From Microvirga roseola (GTDB lineage: Bacteria; Pseudomonadota; Alphaproteobacteria; Rhizobiales; Beijerinckiaceae): a stretch of 64,000 nucleotides of DNA. The stretch lies in contig NZ_JAJATX010000005.1 of the NCBI RefSeq assembly GCF_020866965.1, forward strand, positions 62,001 through 126,000. Reading direction: 5' to 3'. Under the pieces are notes generated by a model. The model ran no database searches and was not told the origin of the DNA. It saw only the letters and a list, made by a program, of their open reading frames with translations. The position numbers and the translations under genes are program-made. Positions within the stretch are counted from its first letter, which is position 1, and each line of letters begins with the position of its first letter. Below are positions 16,324 to 25,686 of the stretch, piece after piece.

Positions 16324-17238
16324 ATGTTCAGGGACGTGGCCGTTATTCTGGACGAGCGCTTCCGGAACCTGGTGATCCCGACGGCGCGGCTCGAGAAGCT
16401 GGCCGAGGGATGCCGCTGGGCGGAGGGCCCCGCCTATTTCCCGGCGGGCCGCTATCTCGTCTGGAGCGACGTGCCCAACGACCGCATGATGCGCTACGAC
16501 GAGACGTCGAACGCCGTCAGCGTCTTTCGCGCTCCCTCGGGCTATTCCAACGGCAATACGGTGGACAGGCAGGGCAGGCTCATGACCTGCGAGCATGGCA
16601 ACCGACGGGTGACCCGCACCGAGCATGACGGCTCCATCACCGTCATCGCCAGTCACTACCAGGGCAAGCGCCTCAACAGCCCCAACGACGTGGTCGTGAG
16701 ATCTGATGGCTCGATCTGGTTCACGGACCCGGCCTACGGCATCGATTCCGATTACGAGGGCCACAAGGCGCAGAGCGAGATGGGCGGCTGCCATGTCTAT
16801 CGCGTCGATCCGCAGAGCGGCGACATCGCCGTCGTCGCCGACGACTTCGTCCGTCCCAACGGGATTGCCTTCTCGCCCAACGAAAAGCGCCTCTATGTGG
16901 CGGATACGGGCGCAACGCATGTTGTGGACGGCCCCCGCCACATTCGCGCTTTCGATCTCACGGACAGCGGCAGCCTGACGGGAGGCGGCGTCTTCGCCAC
17001 CTGCACCGACGGGCTCTTCGACGGCTTCCGGCTGGACGAAGCCGGGCGGATCTGGGCGAGCGCGGGCGACGGCGTCCATTGCTACGATCCGGGCGGCACC
17101 CTGCTCGGCAAGGTTCTGGTGCCCGAGATCGTGGCGAACGTGGTCTTCGGGGGCGTGAAGCGCAATCGCCTCTACATCTGCGCCACCACGTCGCTTTACG
17201 CCATCATGCTCCCGGTGAACGGAGCCAGGACTTTCTAG
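16324..17238 (+). CDS. SMP-30/gluconolactonase/LRE family protein
   Basis: A 304-residue six-bladed beta-propeller lactonase-like enzyme that would hydrolyse sugar-acid lactones using a divalent metal. Metal-site positions are visible: Glu in CRWAEGPAYF, Asn in NSPNDVVVRSDG and Asp in TDGLFDGFRLDEAG. There is no signal peptide, so it acts in the cytoplasm. Start ATG at 16324 follows the stress protein by 18 bases. Actual substrate (gluconolactone or another aldonolactone) cannot be determined. Confidence 0.9.
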   Translation: MFRDVAVILDERFRNLVIPTARLEKLAEGCRWAEGPAYFPAGRYLVWSDVPNDRMMRYDETSNAVSVFRAPSGYSNGNTVDRQGRLMTCEHGNRRVTRTEHDGSITVIASHYQGKRLNSPNDVVVRSDGSIWFTDPAYGIDSDYEGHKAQSEMGGCHVYRVDPQSGDIAVVADDFVRPNGIAFSPNEKRLYVADTGATHVVDGPRHIRAFDLTDSGSLTGGGVFATCTDGLFDGFRLDEAGRIWASAGDGVHCYDPGGTLLGKVLVPEIVANVVFGGVKRNRLYICATTSLYAIMLPVNGARTF

Positions 17239-17396
17239 CCCCCCTGTAGGAGGGGCTTGTGAATTGCCGGCGCTTCGATATTGAGAGCGAACCCTCTCGG
17301 CTGCGGGCAGAGTCGTCCCTCGATGTCCCTTTCCAAGATCCATTCCACTGCAATCGGCCGGGCCGTCCGCCGGGCGAACCGTTGCGGTTGCCGCCC

Positions 17397-18332
17397 ATGA
17401 CCAGGCACGTGCTCCCGCCGGGACAGGCGATCCGCTCCGGCGCTCTCATCGGCATCGGCCTGATGCTGCTCGGGGTCTTTCTCTTCGCGGTCAACGACGT
17501 CATGGGGAAGTGGCTCGTCGCCACGTACTCCGTGGGTCAGGTGCTGCTGCTGCGCTCCATCGCGGCGCTCGCCGTTCTCCTGCCGATCATGCGCAAGCAG
17601 AACGTTCCCTTTAGGATTCCTCCCCAGCCGGGGCTCCACGCCGTCCGCATCACCCTGTCGACACTCGAGGTCGCCTGCTTCTACTGGGCCGTGACCTATC
17701 TGCCGCTGGCGGACGTCATGACCTATTACCTCGCCGGGCCGATCTATGTGGCGGCCTTTGCCTTCTTCTGGCTCGACGAGAGGCTCGATGCGCCGCGGAT
17801 CCTCGCGATTGCCGTCGGCTTCGTCGGAGTGCTCATCGCCCTTCGCCCCTCTCCGGCCACCCTGTCCCTGCCGGCGCTCATCGCGCTTGCGGGAAGCGTG
17901 TTCTATTCCCTGCTGATGATCACGACCCGCATGCTGCGGGAGACCCATGACGCCACGCTCGTTCTGGGCCAGATCATCGGCACGCTGATCTTCGGCATCG
18001 TGGCCGCGCCCCTCGCCTGGGTCACGCCGGGACCGCTCGACCTCGCGGCCCTGTTCCTCCTCGGCATCGTCTCCATGGCGGCCCATGCCTGCGTCAACCG
18101 CTCGCTCAAGATCGCGCCCGCCTCGGTCGTCGCGCCCTATCAGTACACCCTCATCGTCTGGGCAATCGTGCTCGGCTATCTCGCCTTCGGCGACATCGTC
18201 CAGTTCTGGACTCTCGTCGGTGCCGCCGTGATCTGCGGAGCCGGGATCGTCCTGCTTCTTCTGGAGCGCGAGGCAGCACGGCGTGGGCGTGTCGCCAAGG
18301 ACATCGAGCCCCCGGTGCTGCCAGAAGCCTGA
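17397..18332 (+). CDS. DMT (EamA) family transporter
   Basis: A 311-residue inner-membrane transporter with ten expected membrane segments and two EamA repeats: first half ending in MTYYLAGPIYVAAFAFFWLDERLD, second ending in YQYTLIVWAIVLGYLAFGD. The ATG at 17397 is preferred over an in-frame ATG at 17259 since the added 46 residues are polar and unlike a membrane-protein start. It is similar in plan to the partial transporter at the beginning of the window. Substrate unknown. Confidence 0.88.
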   Translation: MTRHVLPPGQAIRSGALIGIGLMLLGVFLFAVNDVMGKWLVATYSVGQVLLLRSIAALAVLLPIMRKQNVPFRIPPQPGLHAVRITLSTLEVACFYWAVTYLPLADVMTYYLAGPIYVAAFAFFWLDERLDAPRILAIAVGFVGVLIALRPSPATLSLPALIALAGSVFYSLLMITTRMLRETHDATLVLGQIIGTLIFGIVAAPLAWVTPGPLDLAALFLLGIVSMAAHACVNRSLKIAPASVVAPYQYTLIVWAIVLGYLAFGDIVQFWTLVGAAVICGAGIVLLLLEREAARRGRVAKDIEPPVLPEA

Positions 18333-18440
18333 GACCTGTGCCGTTTCGTCAGCTTTCCCCTCCACAGCGGGTCCAAGAGTTGAACTTGACAGGCGGAGGC
18401 GCAGAGCGGTCAATGGCGCCATAAGAACACGGGGAGTCCG

Positions 18441-19631
18441 ATGCGCCTGAAACTCAAAATCGCTGCCGCCACGGCAGGAATTTTCTTCGCGACCGCTGCT
18501 TTCGCCGAAGATATCAAGATCGCCCTGATCGCCGGCAAGACCGGCCCGCTGGAGGCTTACGCCAAGCAGACCGAAGCCGGCTTCATAATGGGGCTCGAAT
18601 ACCTCACCAAGGGCACCATGATGGTGAACGGTCGCAAGATCGACGTCATCGTGAAGGACGACCAGCTCAAGGCCGATCTCGCCAAGACCCTGCTGGAGCA
18701 GGCCTATAACGACGACAACGTGGATATCGCCGTCGGCACGACCTCTTCGGCCGCCGCGCTCGCCATGCTGCCGGTCGCCGAGGAGTACCAAAAGGTTCTG
18801 ATCGTGGAGCCTGCGGTCGCCGACGCCATCACCGGCGAGAAGTGGAACCGCTACATCTTCCGCACCTCGCGCAACTCGACGCAGGACGCCTACGGCGCAG
18901 CCGCTGCGATCCCGGAGAGCGGAGAGGTATCCATCGCGACGCTCGCGCAGGACTACGCCTTCGGCCGCGATGGCGTCGCCGCGCTCAAGGACGCGCTCGG
19001 TAAGATCCGTCCGAATGCGAAGGTCGTGTTCGAGGAATACGCTCCGCAGAACGCCACCGACTTCACCGCTTCCGCCCAGCGCATCTTCGACGCGCTCAAG
19101 GACAAGCCGGGCAAGAAGATCATCAACATCATCTGGGCCGGCCAGCATCCGCTGCCGAAGATCGCCGACCTCAAGCCGGAGCGCTTCGGCATCGAGATCG
19201 CCCCCGGCGGCAACATCCTGCCCGCCATGCAGATCTACAAGAACTATCCCGGCATGGAAGGCGCGATCTACTACTACCATGCCTTCCCGAAGAACCCGAT
19301 GAACGACTGGCTCGTGGCCGAGCACCAGAAGCGCTTCAATGCGCCGCCGGACTTCTTCACCGCGGGCGGCTTCGCTGCGGCCTCCGCTGCCCTGACCGCC
19401 ATCGAGAAGGCGGGCGGGACGGATCCGGAGAAACTCGTCAAAGCCATGGAGGGCATGAGCTTCGAGACGCCGAAGGGCACCATGACCTTCCGCAAGGAGG
19501 ATCACCAGGCGCTGCAGCCCATGTACCACTTCAAGGTCAAGGGTGAAGGCAAGGACGCGAACGACCTGCTCGATCTCCTCGCCACGATCCCGGCCGACAA
19601 GATGCCGATCCCGGTCCGGAACAAGCGCTAA
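18441..19631 (+). CDS. Branched-chain-type ABC transporter substrate-binding protein (operon 1)
   Basis: A 396-residue periplasmic binding protein (type I fold, LivK-like, family 5/6 of Leu/Ile/Val-binding proteins) with a signal peptide ending ATAAFAED. IALIAGKTGPLEAYAKQTEAG is the ligand-lobe start. An aromatic-compound, amide or amino acid ligand is possible. A TTGACA hexamer occurs at 18386, but no good matching -10 is visible. It begins a five-gene operon with two ATPases and two permeases; the order binding protein, LivG, LivF, LivH, LivM differs from the second transporter of this window. Confidence 0.92.
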   Translation: MRLKLKIAAATAGIFFATAAFAEDIKIALIAGKTGPLEAYAKQTEAGFIMGLEYLTKGTMMVNGRKIDVIVKDDQLKADLAKTLLEQAYNDDNVDIAVGTTSSAAALAMLPVAEEYQKVLIVEPAVADAITGEKWNRYIFRTSRNSTQDAYGAAAAIPESGEVSIATLAQDYAFGRDGVAALKDALGKIRPNAKVVFEEYAPQNATDFTASAQRIFDALKDKPGKKIINIIWAGQHPLPKIADLKPERFGIEIAPGGNILPAMQIYKNYPGMEGAIYYYHAFPKNPMNDWLVAEHQKRFNAPPDFFTAGGFAAASAALTAIEKAGGTDPEKLVKAMEGMSFETPKGTMTFRKEDHQALQPMYHFKVKGEGKDANDLLDLLATIPADKMPIPVRNKR

Positions 19632-19639
19632 GCAGACCT

Positions 19640-20416
19640 GTGATCCAGACGACGAAATCGCCCGCGCTGGAAACGCGCGGGCTTACCATTCGCTTCGGCG
19701 GCCACGTGGCCGTCAACGACGTGTCGTGCCGGTTCACTCCCGGCACGCTCACGGCCATCGTCGGCCCGAACGGCGCCGGCAAGACCACCTATTTCAATCT
19801 CATCTCCGGCCAGCTTCGCGCCACGTCGGGCGAAGTGATCGTCGGGGGCGAGGACATCACCGCCCTGCCCGCCTCCGCCCGGGCCAAGAAGGGCCTGGGG
19901 CGCGCCTTCCAGCTGACCAACCTCTTTCCCGACCTGACGGCGCTGGAGAACATCCGCCTCGCGGTCCAGAGCCGGGCCGATGCCGGATGGTCGCTGCTCA
20001 AAGTGTGGAACAGCCGCCGCGACCTCATCGAGAAGGCCGAGGACATCCTGGAAAGGGTGCGCCTCGAGGACAGGCGCCACATCGCTCCCAAGGCCCTTTC
20101 GCACGGCGACCAGCGCAAGCTCGAAGTCGCCCTCCTCCTCGCCATGGAGCCGAAGGTCTTCATGTTCGACGAGCCGACCGCAGGCATGAGCGTCGACGAG
20201 GTTCCGACGGTGCTCGAACTCATCAACGACATCAAGCAGCGCGGGGACGCCACCGTCCTCCTCGTGGAGCACAAGATGGACGTGGTGCGCTCGCTGGCCG
20301 ACCGCATCGTGGTTCTTCACAACGGCGCGCTCGTCGCCGACGGCGAACCGGCAGAGGTCATCGCATCGCCGGTGGTGCAGGAAGCCTATCTCGGACTGGA
20401 GGCCGCCCGTGATTGA
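19640..20416 (+). CDS. Branched-chain-type ABC transporter ATPase LivG (operon 1)
   Basis: A 258-residue ATPase starting with GTG at 19640. Walker A GPNGAGKTTYF, the LivG-specific GLGRAFQLTNLFPDLTALEN, and Walker B VFMFDEPTAGMS are clear; the signature loop is degenerate (LSHGDQRKLEVAL), as is normal for LivG. It overlaps livF by 8 bases. Works with LivF to drive import through the LivH/LivM pair. Confidence 0.94.
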   Translation: MIQTTKSPALETRGLTIRFGGHVAVNDVSCRFTPGTLTAIVGPNGAGKTTYFNLISGQLRATSGEVIVGGEDITALPASARAKKGLGRAFQLTNLFPDLTALENIRLAVQSRADAGWSLLKVWNSRRDLIEKAEDILERVRLEDRRHIAPKALSHGDQRKLEVALLLAMEPKVFMFDEPTAGMSVDEVPTVLELINDIKQRGDATVLLVEHKMDVVRSLADRIVVLHNGALVADGEPAEVIASPVVQEAYLGLEAARD

Positions 20417-21134
20417 GCCCCTCCTCAAGCTGAGCGACGTCCACACCCATGTCGGGCCCTATCACATCCTGCACGGTGTCTATTTCGACATTCCCGAGGG
20501 CGAGCTGACCATGCTGCTCGGGCGCAACGGAGCGGGCAAGACGACAACCCTGCGCACGATCATGGGGCTCTGGAAGGCCTCCTCCGGCGAGATCCGCTTC
20601 GGGGAGAAGGACATCACGGCGATGTCGACCCCGGACATTGCCCGCTCGGGCATCGCCTACGTGCCGGAATCCATGGGCATCTTCACGGATCTCACCGTCC
20701 GCGAAAACATCGTGCTGGCGGCCCGCAGCGGCCCCGTGGACAGCGCGCGCCTCGACTGGATCCTCGGCCTCTTGCCCGCCCTCAAGCGGTTCTGGAACCT
20801 GCCGGCCGGCAATCTTTCCGGCGGGCAGAAGCAGATGCTGGCCATTGCCCGCGCCATTGCCGAGCCGCGCCGCCTCCTGCTGGTGGACGAGCCCACCAAG
20901 GGCCTCGCGCCCGTGATGGTGCGCAGCATGATCGAGGCCTTCAAGGCCCTCAAGGCAGCCGGCGAGACGATCCTGCTCGTGGAGCAGAGTTTCTATGCGG
21001 CCTCCGCCCTTGGCGACAATGTGCTGGTGATGGACGATGGCCGCATCGTGCATTCCGGCGCCATGAGCGATCTCGTGGCGGACAAAGCCCTGCAACAGCG
21101 CCTGCTCGGCCTTTCTCTGGATGCTCACCAATGA
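20409..21134 (+). CDS. Branched-chain-type ABC transporter ATPase LivF (operon 1)
   Basis: A 241-residue ATPase starting at GTG 20409 inside the end of livG. Walker A GRNGAGKTTTLR, signature LSGGQKQMLAIARAI, Walker B LLVDEPTKGLAP and the switch region LVEQSF are intact. It ends overlapping the start of livH by 4 bases (ATGA), so translation is probably coupled along the operon. Confidence 0.94.
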   Translation: MIEPLLKLSDVHTHVGPYHILHGVYFDIPEGELTMLLGRNGAGKTTTLRTIMGLWKASSGEIRFGEKDITAMSTPDIARSGIAYVPESMGIFTDLTVRENIVLAARSGPVDSARLDWILGLLPALKRFWNLPAGNLSGGQKQMLAIARAIAEPRRLLLVDEPTKGLAPVMVRSMIEAFKALKAAGETILLVEQSFYAASALGDNVLVMDDGRIVHSGAMSDLVADKALQQRLLGLSLDAHQ

Positions 21135-22153
21135 CCGATATGGCCGTCGATACCTCCGCGACCGCCGAGCTGCCGCGCACGAAGACGGACTGGCTTCCGC
21201 TTCTCCTCGTGCCGGCCCTCGCCCTCGCCGCCCTGCCCTTCGTCGGCAGCGGCTCGACCTGGGTCACGCTCACCGTGGCGGGTCTCGCCATGGGCATGAT
21301 GATCTTCCTGATGGCCTCGGGGCTGACCCTCGTCTTCGGCCTGATGGACATCATCAATTTCGGCCACGGTGTCTTCATCTCGCTCGGAGCCTACGCCACC
21401 CTCCTCGTCCTGGGGCCTCTGGCCGGCTGGGCAGCGGCGGAATCCCTCGGGCTGAACCTCGCCCTCCTGGGTCTCTGCATCGTCGCGGCCATGGCCGTGA
21501 CGGGGGTTGTCGGGGCGGTCTTCGAGCGGGTCATCGTCCGCCCGGTCTATGGCAGCCATCTCAAGCAGATCCTGGTCACCATGGGCGGCCTGATCGTGGC
21601 CGAGCAGGCCATCCACGCCATCTGGGGCGCCTCTCCGATCCCGATCCCTCTGCCGGAGACCCTGCGCGGGGCCTTCGTCTTCGGCGACATCGTCGTGGAG
21701 CGCTACCGGGTCGTCGCGGTCGGAATCGGCCTCGTCGTCTTCATCGGCATGCAGTTGCTGCTCAACCGCACCCGCATCGGACTCCTGATCCGGGCCGGGG
21801 TCGAGAACCCCGAAATGGTGGAGGCCCTGGGCTATCGGATTCGCCGCCTCTTCGTCAGCGTGTTCGTGGCGGGCTCTGCGCTGGCCGGTCTCGGCGGCGT
21901 CATGTGGGCCTTCTACCGCCAGACCCTCACCGCCGGCATGGGCATGGAGGTGATGGTGCTGGTCTTCATCGTCATCATCGTCGGCGGCCTCGGCTCCGTG
22001 GGCGGCTGCTTCGTCGGCTCGATCCTGGTCGCGCTGGTGGCGAACTATGTCGGCTTCGTCGCGCCGAAGCTGGCGCTCATCTCCAACATCCTCGTGATGG
22101 CCCTCGTCCTGATCTGGCGTCCGCAGGGCCTCTTTCCGGTAGCGCGCCGATGA
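21131..22153 (+). CDS. Branched-chain-type ABC transporter permease LivH (operon 1)
   Basis: A 340-residue permease with around eight membrane helices. The GLTLVFGLMDIINFGHGVFISLGAY segment is the LivH hallmark, and RAGVENPEMVEALGYRIRRLF is the ATPase-contact loop. Its N terminus carries about 15 extra hydrophilic residues. Overlaps the preceding ATPase gene and the following permease gene by ATGA junctions. Confidence 0.93.
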   Translation: MTDMAVDTSATAELPRTKTDWLPLLLVPALALAALPFVGSGSTWVTLTVAGLAMGMMIFLMASGLTLVFGLMDIINFGHGVFISLGAYATLLVLGPLAGWAAAESLGLNLALLGLCIVAAMAVTGVVGAVFERVIVRPVYGSHLKQILVTMGGLIVAEQAIHAIWGASPIPIPLPETLRGAFVFGDIVVERYRVVAVGIGLVVFIGMQLLLNRTRIGLLIRAGVENPEMVEALGYRIRRLFVSVFVAGSALAGLGGVMWAFYRQTLTAGMGMEVMVLVFIVIIVGGLGSVGGCFVGSILVALVANYVGFVAPKLALISNILVMALVLIWRPQGLFPVARR

Positions 22154-23265
22154 GCATGTCCTCCGCCCTCACACTCCCTCCCGACGAGACCCGCCGCAGC
22201 GGGTTCTTCAGCCGGATCCTCTCGTCGGATCCCCCGCGGTCGTGGGTCCTGAGCCTCATTCTGCTGGCCATCCTCCTGGTCCTCGCAGCAACCCCCTTCC
22301 TGTTCTCGGGAAGCCAGCCCCTCAGCACGGCGGCGAAGATCTGCGTCTTCATCGTTCTGGTCGCGAGCTACGACCTTCTGCTCGGCTATTCCGGCATCGT
22401 TTCCTTCGCCCACACCATGTTCTTCGGCATCGGCGGCTACGGCATCGCCATTGCGCTGGAGCAAATCGAGCCCACCTGGGCCTCAGCCGGGATCGGCCTT
22501 GTGGCAGCTCTTGCTCTCTCAGCCGTCCTGGCCGCCGCCATCGGCCTCCTGTCGCTGCGGGTCCGGGCGATCTTCTTCTCGATGATCACCCTTGCTGTCG
22601 CCTCCGCCGTCGCGGTGCTGGCCTCCCAGATGTCGGAGATCACGGGCGGCGAGGACGGCTTGTCGTTCCAGCTTCCCTTCGAGCTTCGCCCCGCCTTCCG
22701 CCCTCTCGAGGACCAGCTCTTCGGCGTCACGGTCAACGGGCGCATCCTCGCCTATTACCTGATCTTCTTCGTCGCGCTCTTCGTCTTCCTGCTTCTGCTG
22801 CGCATCGTGAACTCGCCCTTCGGGCGCGTGCTCCAGGCCATCCGCGAGAACGAGTTCCGCGCCGAGGCCCTGGGCTACCGGGTGGTCGCCTACCGGACTG
22901 CCGCCTCCGTGCTCTCGGCGCTCGCCGCGACGGTCGCGGGCGCGCTGATGGCCCTGTGGCTGCGCTATAACGGGCCCGATACGACCCTCTCCTTCTCGAT
23001 CATGATCGACATCCTGCTCATGGTCGTGATCGGCGGCATGGGGACCATGTACGGGGCCGTCATCGGCGCGACCCTGTTCGTCCTGGCGCAGAGCTACCTG
23101 CAGGTGCTCATGGCGGCCGGGAGCGAAGCCCTGGAGGGTATTCCGATCCTTCCCATCCTCATCCACCCGGATCGCTGGCTCCTCTGGCTCGGCGCCCTGT
23201 TCATCATCAGCGTCTATGCCTTCCCGGGCGGAATTGTCGGCCGCCTGAGGCAAGCGAAGCAATAA
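22150..23265 (+). CDS. Branched-chain-type ABC transporter permease LivM (operon 1)
   Basis: A 371-residue permease. LLGYSGIVSFAHTMFFGIGGYG and the contact loop IRENEFRAEALGYRVVAYR identify LivM. The ATG at 22150 overlaps the livH stop (ATGA); the frame is open further upstream only as a shadow of livH. It is the last gene of the first branched-chain-type operon. Confidence 0.93.
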   Translation: MSMSSALTLPPDETRRSGFFSRILSSDPPRSWVLSLILLAILLVLAATPFLFSGSQPLSTAAKICVFIVLVASYDLLLGYSGIVSFAHTMFFGIGGYGIAIALEQIEPTWASAGIGLVAALALSAVLAAAIGLLSLRVRAIFFSMITLAVASAVAVLASQMSEITGGEDGLSFQLPFELRPAFRPLEDQLFGVTVNGRILAYYLIFFVALFVFLLLLRIVNSPFGRVLQAIRENEFRAEALGYRVVAYRTAASVLSALAATVAGALMALWLRYNGPDTTLSFSIMIDILLMVVIGGMGTMYGAVIGATLFVLAQSYLQVLMAAGSEALEGIPILPILIHPDRWLLWLGALFIISVYAFPGGIVGRLRQAKQ

Positions 23266-23379
23266 AGGCTAATTCGGGAAACTTAAGCAGAGTTCGAGCC
23301 GTTACCTCCTCAAGCATCGCCCCGGACCTGGATTCCACTTCTGGGAAAGACGAGGCGTGACAGAACGGAGGAAACCTCG

Positions 23380-23847
23380 ATGAGCCGTGCCTTTGTTCGC
23401 GAATCCGAAGGCGGAGAAGCCTTCGAGGATCTGCCCGACCGGACCGTCAGCCCGCATCATCTCGTCACGCCCTCGGGCCTTGCCCGGATGGACGAGGAGA
23501 TCGAGGCCTTGAACAAGCGTCTCGCCGAGGCCCAGGAAGCGGACGACAAGGCCGAGATCGCGCGCGTCTCCCGCGACCTGCGCTACTGGTCCCTGCGCCG
23601 GACGACGGCGGAGGTCGCTCCCGTTCCCACGGATACGGAGCACGTCCGCTTCGGCTCGAAGGTCACTTTCGAGCGGGACGGTGGCCGCCAGCAGAGCTAC
23701 CGGATCGTGGGAGAGGACGAGGCCGACCCGGCCCAGGGCACCATCTCCTATGTCTCTCCGCTCGCCCAGTCCCTCATGGGGAAAGAGGTCGGAGACACCG
23801 TGCCTGTCGGACAGGGTCAGGCGGAGATCGTCGCCATCGACATCTGA
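23380..23847 (+). CDS. GreA/GreB-family transcription elongation factor, short coiled coil
   Basis: A 155-residue Gre-type protein. The N-terminal half (residues about 25-75) has a coiled coil with an acidic patch EADDKAE that could be the tip acting in the RNA polymerase secondary channel; the C-terminal half is the FKBP-like domain with VRFGSKVTFERDGG and ISYVSPLAQSLMGKEVGDTV. The coiled coil is shorter than in classical GreA. It may modulate RNA cleavage or act as a Gre-like regulator. It is unlinked to its neighbours as far as can be seen. Confidence 0.82.
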   Translation: MSRAFVRESEGGEAFEDLPDRTVSPHHLVTPSGLARMDEEIEALNKRLAEAQEADDKAEIARVSRDLRYWSLRRTTAEVAPVPTDTEHVRFGSKVTFERDGGRQQSYRIVGEDEADPAQGTISYVSPLAQSLMGKEVGDTVPVGQGQAEIVAIDI

Positions 23848-23863
23848 GGGCGCGGGGACTGGC

Positions 23864-25594
23864 TCAGGCCGGGTCCTTCAGCGGCACGACGTTGTCGGCC
23901 GAGGGAGCCTCCTCGGCTCTGGCCGCGGCAAGCATCCTGTCCCGCAGCATGAGATCGATCTCCTGCTGGATCCTCAGGAAGTCGTCCCATTTCGAGGTCG
24001 CGATCAGGGCGTGGATCTCCACCTTCGGCTTTTCCTCGTGTCCTTCCCGCAGCCGCGCCTGGACCGAGCCGGGCTCGATCTTCGGATGCTCCGCCACCAG
24101 GGCTGCGACGGCCTCAATTTCGTGGCGGATGGCTGCGGTATCGGCCGCGCGGATGCCGACCACCCGGTCATAGGGCATCCGGTCGCGGCTGGTCAGGTTG
24201 ATGATGTTCATGTTCACGAAGGTGGCGTTCGGGATCGTGATCAGCGTCCGGTCGAGCCCTCTGATCCGGGTCGAGCGGATCCCGATCTCCTCGACCCTGC
24301 CTTCGAGATTGCCGAACCGGCAGAGATCGCCCACGCGCACCGGCCTGTCCGCATAGAGGATCAGGCCGCCGATGAAGTTCTCCAGGGTGGGCTTGGCGGC
24401 AAGGGCGACGGCCAGACCGCCGACGCCGAGACCTGCCAGAAGGCCTGCGAGAGGAATGCCAAGATGGGAGGCGCCGTAGATCAGGAGCACGAGAGCGACC
24501 GCGATCCCCCCGATGCGCACGGCGGCCCTCGCGAGGTGGGCGTCGATGCTCTTCGTGGCGGAGAAGTAGAGACGTCCCGCCAGGGCGTTCGAGAAGGCGA
24601 GAACCGCCCAGATCATGGCAATGTAGGCGATCCCCTGGGCGATCTCCTCGACACCGTTGTTGACCCGGCCCGTCAGGTTGATCTGGCTGTCGGTCATATA
24701 GCGCACGAACAGAGCGGCCACCGCGAGACTGCCCGGCAGGATCATCGGCGGCAGGAGCTGCACCGTTCCGCTCCGGGAGGAGCCGGCACCTCGTGCCAGA
24801 GAGCGCATGCCAAGGACCGCGCCGATGGCGAGGCCTGTCACCAGGGCGAAGGCGATCCATTGCCAGACCGCCTGGCCCTCAATCTCGACCTTCAGCGGAG
24901 CCGGCAGAGCCTCGACGAGGCTGTACCATTTCGGCGGCAGCAGGTGGCCGGGCGACTGGCTGAAGAAGTCGTAGAAATCGCCCGGAACGCCGCTCAGCTT
25001 CGGCTCACTGCGGATCAGGCGATAGAAGTCCTCCAGCCGCAGAACCGTCTCGCTGGAGAAGAGATACTCCCCCGCCCGCGGCCCGTCGGCGATGCGGATG
25101 ATCCTGATTTCCGTGCCCGGCACATTCCAGGCCGGCACCGGCTTTGCCGCGATCTCCCCGTCTCCGGGGACGGCGCTCGGGTCCGGCAGGGGCACCCGGT
25201 CGAGGACCTCCTGCAGGAGAAGGACGGATTCGAGCCGCCGGTGCTCGAGCTCCACCGGCGGAATGTCTCGCAGATCGAGGGACCGGGAGGCCTTTGCCAG
25301 GAGGGCATCGGCTTCCGCCACCTTTGCTGAAACGCTCTCGCTCCAGGAGACGCCCGGCTCGGACACGTTCTGCCGGTAGGCCCCCATGAGCAGGGCCGTC
25401 GCCTGCGAGACGTCGGCCCGGAAGCCCTCCAGGGTCGCCCGGGGACTCGAGGTCTGCGCCGGAGCGATGAAGCCGAGACTGCCGAGGGCCTGGGGCGATC
25501 CGAGGAACTGAAGGGCGACGAACAGGACGACGAGAAGGGCAGCGACCAGGGGCGCTGCCGCCTCGCGGAGAGGCCGTCGCGAAGAGATGGTCAT
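23864..25594 (-). CDS. Mechanosensitive ion channel family protein (MscS-like)
   Basis: A 576-residue membrane protein. A signal/anchor helix (about residues 12-32) is followed by a periplasmic region of roughly 200 residues, then about four to five helices, and the MscS core: a Gly/Ala-rich pore helix (LLAGLGVGGLAVALAAK) followed by the beta domain (NATFVNMNIINLTSRD) and C-terminal alpha/beta cage. It should release solutes under membrane tension. It is larger than E. coli MscS (286) because of the N-terminal periplasmic part. Convergent with the Gre-like gene. Confidence 0.9.
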   Translation of the reverse strand: MTISSRRPLREAAAPLVAALLVVLFVALQFLGSPQALGSLGFIAPAQTSSPRATLEGFRADVSQATALLMGAYRQNVSEPGVSWSESVSAKVAEADALLAKASRSLDLRDIPPVELEHRRLESVLLLQEVLDRVPLPDPSAVPGDGEIAAKPVPAWNVPGTEIRIIRIADGPRAGEYLFSSETVLRLEDFYRLIRSEPKLSGVPGDFYDFFSQSPGHLLPPKWYSLVEALPAPLKVEIEGQAVWQWIAFALVTGLAIGAVLGMRSLARGAGSSRSGTVQLLPPMILPGSLAVAALFVRYMTDSQINLTGRVNNGVEEIAQGIAYIAMIWAVLAFSNALAGRLYFSATKSIDAHLARAAVRIGGIAVALVLLIYGASHLGIPLAGLLAGLGVGGLAVALAAKPTLENFIGGLILYADRPVRVGDLCRFGNLEGRVEEIGIRSTRIRGLDRTLITIPNATFVNMNIINLTSRDRMPYDRVVGIRAADTAAIRHEIEAVAALVAEHPKIEPGSVQARLREGHEEKPKVEIHALIATSKWDDFLRIQQEIDLMLRDRMLAAARAEEAPSADNVVPLKDPA

Positions 25595-25686
25595 GGGATC
25601 CTCCCGTTCATCGTTCTGGCCAGAAGATCGCCCGCCCTCATCCTAGCCCAACCGGGAATCCCCTCCAACGAGCGGAATCCCGCGCG

